Assembly: GCA_000218745.1 (NCBI GenBank)
Contig: GL947595.1
Location: forward strand, 432,556-496,555
Origin: Prochlorococcus marinus bv. HNLC2
GTDB lineage: Bacteria > Cyanobacteriota > Cyanobacteriia > PCC-6307 > Cyanobiaceae
Reading direction: 5' to 3'
Length of the DNA: 64,000 nt
In this document: positions 46,790-56,358 of the stretch, piece by piece
Layout of the letters: every line of letters starts with the position of its first letter
Position numbering within the stretch: the first letter of the stretch is position 1
The notes under the pieces: generated by a model
Told to the model about the DNA's origin: nothing
The model's database searches: none
The model's input: only the letters and a program-made list of their open reading frames with translations
Program-made: the position numbers and the translations under genes

Positions 46790-49700
46790 TTAGGCACTAA
46801 AGTACTTTGCTTTTGAATGGAGAGATACAATTGCAGTAGTACTTTGTTCGGGATGGAGTTGTTCAGAGTCATCCATTGAAAGATTTATTCTTTTAGCTTC
46901 AAGCAATTCTAATTGAATTTTAGAATCCAAAACCTTGGGGCAAGCAGGATAGCCAAAGGAGAATCTTGAACCTCTATATTTTTGAGCCAAAATCTCTTTT
47001 GTGTGTAAAGGTTCAAATTCTTGAAATCCACACTCAATCCTTATTTTTGAATGTACATATTCAGCAAGAGCTTCAGCTAATTGGACTGCTAATCCGTGAA
47101 AAATCAAATAATCACTATATCTATCATCTTTAAAAAGTTTTTGCGAATATTCACTTGCAATATCTCCCATAGTTACCGCCTGCATAGGAAAATAATCAAT
47201 TGGCTTGCCATCTTTTAAATCACAATAGAAATCAGCTATGCAAAGATTAGATCCTGATTTTTGTCTGGGGAAGTTAAAGACAGCAATTTTTTTACTACCA
47301 TCTTCATCAAATAGTATGATATCGTTTTTTTCTCTTCCACATCTGAAATACCCATAAACAGCTTGAGGATTTACTAAATTATTATCTTTAATAATATTTA
47401 TCCATTTTTCTAGCAAAGGTTCAGCGTATGATTTTAAATAATCCGCATATTCATCAGAATTCTGACTTTTGCTTTTTTTTATCTGCCATTGACCACTAAA
47501 TAATGCTTTTTTGTCTAAGTAAAATAATAGATCTTCTATTTCTAAATCATTATTTTGAATTAATTTGCTTCCAACAAATGGAACCTTAATAGGATTTTCT
47601 TCAACTGCGTAATCTGATCTTTCTGTTACTTGATTTATATCTATATTTTTCTTTTTGATATGGGAATTAATTTTTATATCTTCTTTTTTCGATAATTTAG
47701 CATTAGCTAATTTGATATAAACATTTTCTTTATCTATAAAACCTTCTGTATCAGACCAATTACCTTTTTTCTTATTTTCCATATATTCATTCATGAATCT
47801 TAAGTCTGTAAAAGCATCTTTTCCATATAAAATTTTTCCATTGTAAATACTACTACAATCCTCATTAACAAATTTTGGAGTCAAAGCAGCTCCACCTAAA
47901 ATTACTGGAACTTTTATATCAGCTTCATTAAATGATTTAAGGTTATCTTTCATAAAAGCTGTTGATTTTACTAACAAACCACTCATTGCTATACAATCAG
48001 CTTTATGAAATTTTTGAGCTTCTATTATAGAACTAACATCTTGTTTTATACCTAAATTTATAACATCATATCCATTATTAGATAAGATAATATCTACTAA
48101 GTTTTTTCCAATATCATGTACATCTCCTTTTACTGTGGCTATTAAGAACTTTCCTTTAGAAACATTTTCTTCAACTGTCTCCATAAATGGTTCCAATAAA
48201 GAAACGGCAAATTTCATTGTTTCAGCTGATTGAAGAACAAATGGTAATTGCATTTGACCGGATCCAAATAAATCTCCGACAACTTTCATACCATCTAACA
48301 AAAACGTATTTATTATTTCAAGAGGTTTATAACTCTTCAATGCTTTATTTAATAATTCCTCTAAACCAATTTTCTCACCATCAATAATATGATTTTTTAG
48401 ACGTTCCTCCAGTGTTAGTTTTTCTAAGCTTTTATTTACTTTCTTTAAATCCTTTATTGATAAGTCCTGAAATTCTTTAGTTAATTCAACTAAGGGATCA
48501 TATGTACAAATTTCATTTGTAAATATTCTTTTATCATAAATTAAATCTAAGCATAGCTTTTTTGTTTTCTCGTTGATTTTTGAAAGTGGGAGAATTTTAT
48601 TAGGGGCTATAATGGCTGAATCCAAGCCAGCTTTTATACATTCATCAAGAAAAATTGAATTTAAATTTATCCTTGCTGCAGGGGAAAGTCCAAAACTTAT
48701 ATTAGAAATACCCAAAATAATATGACATTTATTTAAATTATCTCTTATTTTTTTTATAGCTTTTATTGTCTCTGCAGCATTTTTTCTATCTTCTTCTATA
48801 CCTGTCGATATTGGCAATGCTAAGAGGATCAAAGAATATCTCATAATCTTCTATTCCTTGATTTCTAGTGTCATTGATCGCTCTTTTAGCAATAATAAAT
48901 TTCTTTTCTGAATCCCTAGCCATACCATCTTCATCAATTGTTCCAATTACAAGACCAGAACCATAATTGACAGCTAAATTTAATACTGAATTAAATCTTT
49001 CATCACCATCTTCATAGTTTGTTGAGTTAAGAATACATTTTCCTCCTACAGCTTTTAAACCGCTTTCCATTTTGTCAGCATCTGTAGAGTCGATCATTAA
49101 AGGAAGGTTTATATTTGTGACTAATCTTGAGGTGATTTCTTTCATATCTGAGACCCCATTTCGACCAACAAAATCAACATTTACATCTAAAACATGTGCA
49201 TTCTCCTTTTGCTGCTGTTTAGCAATTGCTACGAGTCCATCCCAATCTTCAATATTTAATAATTCCCTAACCTTTTTAGAACCGCTTGCATTTAATCTTT
49301 CTCCAACTATTAATATTGAATTATCTTGTTCATAGGGAACTGAATTATAAATTGAAGAGGAAGAAGGTATAAAATTTCTAGAAATACTATTTGTTTTTTT
49401 TATTTCATCTTTTTTTATATCTGAGACCATAGAAGATAAATACTTGATATGTTCTGGTGTAGTTCCACAACACCCGCCAATAAGTTGAACATCATAATCA
49501 TAAATAAAGTTCATTAATTGCATCTTTAATTCAATTGGAGTTAATTTATAATGAGCTACACCACCAACATTTTCTGGTAAACCTGCATTAGGTATACAAC
49601 TAATTGCGAATGGTGAGTTTTCTGAAAAGTATTTAATATGTTCCTTCATTTCAACAGGACCAGTTGCGCAATTAAGGCCTAAAATATCTATATTAAAAGG

Positions 49701-50348
49701 CTCTAATATAGTTAGAGCTGAAGCTATATCAGATCCGACTAACATGGTTCCTGTGGTCTCCATTGTTATAGAAACCATTATGGGAATATCAACATTTTTT
49801 TTAATTAATATTTCCTTCGCTGCGAGAAGTGCTGATTTAATTTGTAATACATCTTGGCATGTCTCAATGAGTAAGAGATCACATCCTCCATCAATTAATC
49901 CAGAAATTTGATCTTTATAAGAATTCTTTAAATCATCAAAGCTTATATGTCCTAATGTTGGTAATTTAGTAGTTGGGCCAATAGAACCAGCGACAAATTT
50001 GGGATTATCAGTGGAACTATATTTATTAGCGCATCGTTTCGCAATTATTGAGGCTTTGTAATTTATTTCGTAGGCTTTATCTGAAATATTATATTCATCT
50101 AAGACTATAGATGAAGCACCAAAAGTATTAGTTTCTATAATATCGCAACCAGCCTCGAGAAATGTATTATGAACCTCTTCTACAGAGGCTGGAGATGATA
50201 ATACTAAATTTTCATTACAACCCTCTAAATCTTCACCTCCAAAATCTGATGAAGTTAAATTCATATTTTGAAAAGAGGTCCCTGTACCTCCATCAAAAAT
50301 GATAATTGGTTTATCGTCTCTTTTTAAATGTTCTCTAAAGAGTGACAT
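46790..50348 (-). pseudogene. metH: B12-dependent methionine synthase, frameshifted near the middle
   Basis: MetH makes methionine from homocysteine using methyl-tetrahydrofolate and cobalamin. The first part (50348 to 48786) has the zinc homocysteine domain (LIGGCCGTTPEHIKY) and the folate domain (IVGERLNASGSKK), then runs out of frame after DYEIFFDPL and stops. The second frame (from 48844) continues with LALPISTGIEEDRKNAAET, then the cobalamin domain (GDVHDIGKNLVDIIL with the DxHxxG motif) and the C-terminal activation domain. One extra base at about 48821 (CTT A GCA) explains both. Corrected length about 1180 residues is normal. It follows ilvE by 11 bp. Confidence 0.88.
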
Positions 50349-50359
50349 AAACAGCCTAA

Positions 50360-51274
50360 TTAATTTAAGTTAATTCTTGTAATCCAATTATCATAGTCTT
50401 TTGAACGTCCTTCTGTTATTTCTGTAAGCATAGATTTTAATTTATTCATTACAGGTCTATCTGAGGCTAATGTAGTCGATTCTATTTTCTTTATTGGAGT
50501 TATTTTTGCTGCTGTTCCAGTTAAAAAAACTTCATCGGCAATAAATAATTCTGTTTTATCAACAGCCCTTTCAATAACTTTAATACCCATTGATTGAGCC
50601 AACTCAATAACACTTGCTCTAGTGATCCCTTCAAGAATATCTTGATCTACGCTTGGTGTAATTAATTCATTATTTCTAACTATAAATAGATTCATTCCAC
50701 TAGCTTCACTAACTTTACCATTAGAATTTAAAAGCAAGGCTTCATCAAATCCAGATAAACTTGCCTCTGTTTTAGCCAAGGAACTTGTAATGTAAGCTCC
50801 GCTAATTTTCCCCCTTAAAGGCAAGGATCTATCTTCTTGCCTAGTCCAACTACTCATTCTACAAGTCACTCCATCAGGTGATAAATAATCTCCAAGCTCT
50901 ATACAATAAATGAAAAAATCGGTTTCAATATTATGCAATCTTGGAGCTATACCTAAATCACTTGTATATACGAATGGTCTTATATAAATAGGATTAGTGG
51001 GTTTATTTTTTTTAATAGTTTTTTCTAAGGCACTATATATATATTCCTCACTAATTTCAGTTAATAAGAACCTAGCACTTTGTACTAAACGTTTAATATG
51101 TTTTTCTGTTCTAAATAATAAAAACTGATTTTCATTAGAAGGACAAGGTATGGCTCTCATACCACCAAATGCAGCTGTTCCATAATGTAAAGCGTGCGTA
51201 GCTATTGAAATTTTTGCTTCGGCAAATGGAATACATTGTCCATTAAACCATGCATATGGAAGAAATTTATGCAT
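50360..51274 (-). CDS. ilvE: Branched-chain amino acid aminotransferase
   Basis: A 304-residue class IV aminotransferase for valine, leucine and isoleucine. The PLP lysine is in LPLRGKISGAYITSSLAKTEA (near residue 160), with EALLLNSNGKVSEASGMNLF, LEGITRASVIELAQ and EVFLTGTAAKITPI. The N-terminus AWFNGQCIPFAEAKISIATH is typical. It heads a short same-strand unit with metH and is divergent from cobN across 71 bp. Confidence 0.95.
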   Translation of the reverse strand: MHKFLPYAWFNGQCIPFAEAKISIATHALHYGTAAFGGMRAIPCPSNENQFLLFRTEKHIKRLVQSARFLLTEISEEYIYSALEKTIKKNKPTNPIYIRPFVYTSDLGIAPRLHNIETDFFIYCIELGDYLSPDGVTCRMSSWTRQEDRSLPLRGKISGAYITSSLAKTEASLSGFDEALLLNSNGKVSEASGMNLFIVRNNELITPSVDQDILEGITRASVIELAQSMGIKVIERAVDKTELFIADEVFLTGTAAKITPIKKIESTTLASDRPVMNKLKSMLTEITEGRSKDYDNWITRINLN

Positions 51275-51345
51275 ATTTACTTTTAATAATGAGTTAAAAT
51301 TGTTTTAACTTACTTAACTATTGTAAACCTAATTCATATATATAA
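51275..51345. promoter_or_regulatory. Divergent promoter region between ilvE and cobN
   Basis: A 71-bp gap between two divergent starts. It is too short for a B12 riboswitch and none is seen. AT-rich, with no clear promoter boxes I can call. Confidence 0.35.
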
Positions 51346-54300
51346 ATGCACAGGATATTAAATATTGCGTCAAATGAAGAAAATAATTTTGATTTAATAG
51401 AACAACCAAAAGCAGATATTATTTTTTTAACTTCAGTTAAGGCAGATATTAAATTACTATATGACTTAATAGAAAATGATATTGGAAGTGTTAAAAATAA
51501 TATGAGAGCATTACATTTATCTTTCTTAAAGCATCCATCTCAGATTGATCACTATATTTTAAAAACCATATCAAAAGCAAAAGTTGTAGTAGTAAGAATT
51601 TTTGGAGATAAAGGAGTATGGAGTTATGGACTTGAGCAATTATCTATTTGGTCTAAAACTAACCTTAATAATAAACTTATTGTTCTTTCAGGAACTGAAG
51701 AACAAGATATGGAACTTAATGAATTAAGTAATATTGATTTAAAGTTATCTCATAAATTATCTTTACTTTTAAGAGAAGGCGGAAAAGTAAATTATCTTAA
51801 ATTTTTAAAATCATTAAATTTTATATTAAATAATGATTTTAATATTCCTAATAATTACTTAATAGGTAAAAAATATAATGATCCAATATTATTTGATTGG
51901 AAAAAAGAGGAAGGTAGAAGTGTAGCAATAATTTCATATAAATCTCTTTTTTTAGCTAATGAAATTGAACTTTCAGAAAATTTAAATAAATATTTGAGAT
52001 CAAAAGGATTTAAACCTAGAACAGTTTTTATTTCTACATTAAAAGATTTTGAAATACAAAATAAATTAATTAATTTATTCAAAAAGGAAAATATCGAAAT
52101 AATATTAACTACAACTTCTTTTGATTCATCATTAGCTAAACATAAAAATACTGGAAAAGAATTAAGTTTTTTAGAAATTTTAAATGTTCCTGTACTTCAA
52201 TTACTTACATCAAGTATTTCAAGAAAAGATTGGCACGCATCATCAATTGGTATGAATTCAATAGATTTATTAATGCAGATAATAATACCAGAGTTTGATA
52301 GTAGGATAATAACTGTGCCATGTAGTTTTAAGGAGATTAAAACTCTTGATAATAATTTATGTAGTGAAATTACAACCTATAAATACGATAAAAATGGCAT
52401 TATCTGGATAACAAAATTAATATCAAATTATTTAAAATTATCAAATTTAAAAAATATACAAAAAAAAATATGTTTAGTGATTTCAAATTATCCAGTAAAG
52501 AATGGAAGACTTGCAAATGGAGTAGGTTTAAATACACCGCAAACATTAATAAACATACTTAACTGGCTAAAAAAAGAGGGATATAATACCGGTAAATATG
52601 ATGAAAAAATGACATCAAAACAATTGATGTCCATGATCATCAAGAGAAGGACTAATGATCCAGCATCATCACATAATAAACCTTTAGATTATCTCAAATT
52701 AGAAGAATATCAGTTTTTCTGGGATGATTTACCAAATATCTCTAAAGAAAAAATTATTGAAAGATGGAATCTGCCAAAAGATTCAATTGATCTTGAAAAT
52801 GAGGGTTTTTCTATTAATGGAATCAATTTTGGGAATGTTTGCATCTTAATTCAACCTTCAAGAGAATATGATAGTAATAGCTTGAAGGATATTCATTCGC
52901 CTGATTTGCCTCCACCTCATAGATATTTAGCTCAATATTATTGGATAGAAAATAAATTTAAAACGAATGCTATTTGTCATGTAGGAAAACATGGAACATT
53001 AGAGTGGCTTCCAGGCAAATCTGTAGGACTAAGTATGGAATGCTTTCCAAGAATTATTAATCCACCGGTTCCTATAATATATCCTTTTATTGTAAATGAT
53101 CCAGGAGAGGGGGCTCAAGCTAAAAGAAGAATACATGCAACAATAATCGATCATTTAACACCACCTTTAGATAGATCTGGCTTATACGGCTATTTATATG
53201 AACTTGAATTGCTAATAGATGAATATTATGAATCTAAATTATTAGATAATAAAAGATCATTCTTAATAAAAAAACAAATCGAACAAATTACATTAAAAGA
53301 TTTAAAAAATATATTTGATATAAATAAATCAGATTTAGTTGAGGAATTAGATTCATATTTATGTGAATTAAAGGAAAATCAAATTAGAGTTGGACTACAT
53401 ACTTTTGGCTCAAAACCTGAAACAATAAATGAGCTTAACTTAATTTCTTGTATAGCAAGAGTTCCCACATCAAGAAGAAATGGTTTAAGTCAATATTTAG
53501 CTAATTCATTAAATTTAGAATTAGATCCATGGACTAATGATTACAATAAAAAACTATCAATAAATGATCAAAATAGTATTTATAAATTAAGCAAAAAGAA
53601 AATTTTTACTCTTAGAAAAGCAATTGAATTTCTAGAGAAATTAGGAGAATTTCTTTTAGTGAGTTACTTTTTTAATAATGATTATTCACTAATTAATTTA
53701 GATAATAATGAGACATTTACTATTTTTAACGACTTTTTAGAGAATCCAATTCATAAGAAATATTTCCATCAATTAGGTTATGAAATTATTAACCCTTTAA
53801 GAGAATCTCCAAAGATTGAAAAAAAATCATTTATAAGATCTCTTGAAAGTAAATATATAAAAAGTGGTCCTTCAGGAGCACCAACAAGAGGAAAACTTGA
53901 GGTTTTACCTACAGGTAAAAATTTTTATTCTATTGATACAAGAGGAATACCAACAGAAACAGCTTGGATGGTTGGGGATAAATCAGCCCAACAAATTTTA
54001 GAATTGTATAAACAAGAAAATGGAATAGATTTAAAGAGAATGGCAATTACACTATGGGCAACCTCAACAATGCGTAATGGAGGAGAAGACATCTGTCAAA
54101 TCTTATCGCTGATGGGAGTAAAACCTGTTTGGGATGGACCAACAAGAAAAATTACTGATTTAGAGATTATTCCTTTAACTGTCTTATCTAGACCAAGAGT
54201 AGATGTAACATTAAGAATATCTGGCATGTTTAGAGATTCATTTCCTCAATTGATATATTTAATTGCAAAAGCAGTAGATTTGGTTTCAAATTTAAATGAA

Positions 54301-55077
54301 AAAAAAGAAGATAATCCATTAGTTAAATCAAATAAAGAATCAAATTCAGTTAATAGGATTTTTGGTTCTGCGCCAGGATCATATGGTGCTGGCCTACAAG
54401 AATATATATCTAATTCCAATTGGAATGATAATGATGATTTAGGGGAGGCATATTTAAATTGGAGTTGCTGGAAATATGATAAAAATGCTGAAGCAGAATA
54501 TAGCAAAGAAGAATTTGAAAGTATTCTAAAAAATATTCAATTAGTTATGCATAATCAAGATAATAGAGAGCATGACATTTTAGATTCCGATGACTATTAT
54601 CAATTTCAGGGAGGTATTACATCTGCAATTAAAAAATTAACAGGTTCCTATCCAGAGGTATATCACGGAGATTTATCAAAATTTAATAATTCTAAAGTTA
54701 CAAAGTTAAGTAAAGAGATTCAAAAAGTTGTCCTTTCTAGAGTTCTTAATCCAAAGTGGATAAATGGAATGAAAAAAAATGGATATAAAGGATGCTTTGA
54801 ATTCTCAGCAACTATTGATTATCTATATGCATATGATGCGACTACAAATCTTGTTTCTAATTGGTGTTATGAAAAGATTTATAATTCGTGGCTAGAGGAT
54901 AAAGAATTAATGAAATTCTTTGAAATTTATAATCCATGGGCTTTAAAGGATATTGCTGAAAGATTTTTGGAAATTATAAATAGGAAAATGTGGTTAAATG
55001 CAAGTGATGAAAAAATAAATAATCTTAAATTAATAATTAATAATACAGAATCTCTTATAGAAAAAAATAAATTTTAA
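51346..55077 (+). CDS. cobN: Cobaltochelatase subunit CobN
   Basis: The large subunit of the ATP-dependent cobalt chelatase of the aerobic-type corrin pathway, 1243 residues, homologous to ChlH. Conserved blocks: HVGKHGTLEWLPGKSVGLSM (residues ~545), IYPFIVNDPGEGAQAKRR, SGPSGAPTRGKLEVLPTG, and AMTLWATS-like AITLWATSTMRNGGED. The C-terminus has the family patterns KNGYKGCFEFSATIDYLYAY. It is intact. Cyanobacteria commonly pair CobN with ChlI/ChlD as partner subunits, which would link it to chlorophyll chelation; this is family knowledge. Confidence 0.95.
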   Translation: MHRILNIASNEENNFDLIEQPKADIIFLTSVKADIKLLYDLIENDIGSVKNNMRALHLSFLKHPSQIDHYILKTISKAKVVVVRIFGDKGVWSYGLEQLSIWSKTNLNNKLIVLSGTEEQDMELNELSNIDLKLSHKLSLLLREGGKVNYLKFLKSLNFILNNDFNIPNNYLIGKKYNDPILFDWKKEEGRSVAIISYKSLFLANEIELSENLNKYLRSKGFKPRTVFISTLKDFEIQNKLINLFKKENIEIILTTTSFDSSLAKHKNTGKELSFLEILNVPVLQLLTSSISRKDWHASSIGMNSIDLLMQIIIPEFDSRIITVPCSFKEIKTLDNNLCSEITTYKYDKNGIIWITKLISNYLKLSNLKNIQKKICLVISNYPVKNGRLANGVGLNTPQTLINILNWLKKEGYNTGKYDEKMTSKQLMSMIIKRRTNDPASSHNKPLDYLKLEEYQFFWDDLPNISKEKIIERWNLPKDSIDLENEGFSINGINFGNVCILIQPSREYDSNSLKDIHSPDLPPPHRYLAQYYWIENKFKTNAICHVGKHGTLEWLPGKSVGLSMECFPRIINPPVPIIYPFIVNDPGEGAQAKRRIHATIIDHLTPPLDRSGLYGYLYELELLIDEYYESKLLDNKRSFLIKKQIEQITLKDLKNIFDINKSDLVEELDSYLCELKENQIRVGLHTFGSKPETINELNLISCIARVPTSRRNGLSQYLANSLNLELDPWTNDYNKKLSINDQNSIYKLSKKKIFTLRKAIEFLEKLGEFLLVSYFFNNDYSLINLDNNETFTIFNDFLENPIHKKYFHQLGYEIINPLRESPKIEKKSFIRSLESKYIKSGPSGAPTRGKLEVLPTGKNFYSIDTRGIPTETAWMVGDKSAQQILELYKQENGIDLKRMAITLWATSTMRNGGEDICQILSLMGVKPVWDGPTRKITDLEIIPLTVLSRPRVDVTLRISGMFRDSFPQLIYLIAKAVDLVSNLNEKKEDNPLVKSNKESNSVNRIFGSAPGSYGAGLQEYISNSNWNDNDDLGEAYLNWSCWKYDKNAEAEYSKEEFESILKNIQLVMHNQDNREHDILDSDDYYQFQGGITSAIKKLTGSYPEVYHGDLSKFNNSKVTKLSKEIQKVVLSRVLNPKWINGMKKNGYKGCFEFSATIDYLYAYDATTNLVSNWCYEKIYNSWLEDKELMKFFEIYNPWALKDIAERFLEIINRKMWLNASDEKINNLKLIINNTESLIEKNKF

Positions 55078-55078
55078 T

Positions 55079-55726
55079 TTACCTTCCTACCAATGTGTAA
55101 CCATGACTATCTGTACCACAACTTTTAAGCATTCCAAATTTATCAGTAATTTTTTCAACTTCTTCACAAATAAAATCACTAGGATTCCATGTCTTACCTA
55201 AAGAGTAATCATACCAAACCTCAACACCATCAAAATTATTATTAAAAGCCTCTTGAATTAAAATATCAAAGGGGATCCTATACCTACATGGATGAGCAAG
55301 GAATGAAAGTCCTCCAGACTTATTTATCGCAGTTGAAACAGAATTTGCTTGTAAATCATTTCCAATAGGAGACTCTCCATTAATGTAAGGATTAAGAAAC
55401 TTACTATTTATATCAATTCCATAACCTAAAACATGAACAAGGCATCCTTTCAAAAGACAATTTATTTCAATACCAGAAATTAAATTTATTGCATTTGAGG
55501 GATATTTTTTCAATAAATCCTTCTCTTTTATATATCTATGAGCGCCAACAGTATGATGATCTGTAATTGATATATATTTTAAATTTTTTTTAAAGGCCTC
55601 ATCTAGTAATTCTTCAGGATTCAAACTGCCATCACTAAAAATAGTATGACTATGGAAATTCATTAAATCAGGGCAACTTTTTTTATCAATATTTTTAAAA
55701 ATATTTATTAATTCTTCCTTTGTCAT
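55079..55726 (-). CDS. PHP-domain metal-dependent phosphoesterase
   Basis: A 215-residue PHP-fold protein. Metal ligands: NFHSHTIFSDGSLNPEELLDE, YISITDHHTVGAH, GIEINCLLKGCLVHVLGYG and FLAHPCRYR, and CGTDSHGY near the end. The family hydrolyses phosphate esters (nucleotides, histidinol phosphate relatives); the exact substrate is unknown. It follows hemG by 7 bp and is convergent with cobN, whose stop is 2 bp away. Confidence 0.87.
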   Translation of the reverse strand: MTKEELINIFKNIDKKSCPDLMNFHSHTIFSDGSLNPEELLDEAFKKNLKYISITDHHTVGAHRYIKEKDLLKKYPSNAINLISGIEINCLLKGCLVHVLGYGIDINSKFLNPYINGESPIGNDLQANSVSTAINKSGGLSFLAHPCRYRIPFDILIQEAFNNNFDGVEVWYDYSLGKTWNPSDFICEEVEKITDKFGMLKSCGTDSHGYTLVGR

Positions 55727-55733
55727 TATTTTT

Positions 55734-56282
55734 TTAAAGTTTATTTATTAAAGCATCAACTCTCTTCCAATCAGTTAATTCATAAGTTTTACTTGTATCT
55801 TTAGGTCCATTAGTAATTATCATTATAAAAAGTATTGCCAACTTATTCAGAAAATCAAGTTTAGGGTAATCCAAACGGCCAGCAAAAACATCTTTTATTG
55901 TTGGCTCCCAATTAACTTTTTTTAAAAATTTAAAAACATAAGGATTTGTCTCAGGAGTATTTTTCTCTTCTTTCCTTGCTGTTAAGTTTAGTGAAAAAAA
56001 TGTAGTCTTTTTTTGTTCTAATATTTCTTTGTTAGTTTCTATTAAACTATATACATTTTTTCTATGGTAACCGTATCTGACACTTGCTCCAATAATAATT
56101 TCATCATATTTATTTAGATCAAACTTTTTAGATTCTTCTATTGAACTAATTTGTATCTTTTTTTTATTATTTAATTTTTTGGATATATATTCACATATAT
56201 GCTTTGTATGTCCATCAACCGTTGAATAAAGAATTATCAATTTTGATTTTTTCCAGAACACTTTTTTATTACTAATTAACAA
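55734..56282 (-). CDS. hemG: Protoporphyrinogen IX oxidase, HemG type
   Basis: A 182-residue flavodoxin-like protein that resembles E. coli HemG more than ordinary flavodoxin. The FMN loop is YSTVDGHTKHICEYIS, followed by IIIGASVRYGYHRKN, the HemG-specific long-loop region LNLTARKEEKNTPETNPYV, FAGRLDYPKLDF, and the C-terminal KTYELTDWKRVDAL. HemG oxidises protoporphyrinogen to protoporphyrin using quinone at the membrane, the step before the haem/chlorophyll branch. Most cyanobacteria use HemJ, so HemG here is unusual. The first ~10 residues are not typical, so the start may be slightly later. Confidence 0.85.
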   Translation of the reverse strand: MLISNKKVFWKKSKLIILYSTVDGHTKHICEYISKKLNNKKKIQISSIEESKKFDLNKYDEIIIGASVRYGYHRKNVYSLIETNKEILEQKKTTFFSLNLTARKEEKNTPETNPYVFKFLKKVNWEPTIKDVFAGRLDYPKLDFLNKLAILFIMIITNGPKDTSKTYELTDWKRVDALINKL

Positions 56283-56358
56283 TATATTAATTGTAAAATA
56301 TATAAAAATTCAAATTATTATTAACTATAAATAATGAATGATTTCAATCGAAGATATT

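Noticed and set aside
51275-51345. B12 riboswitch before cobN
   Set aside because: The gap is 71 bp, too short for a cobalamin riboswitch, and no B12-box was seen.
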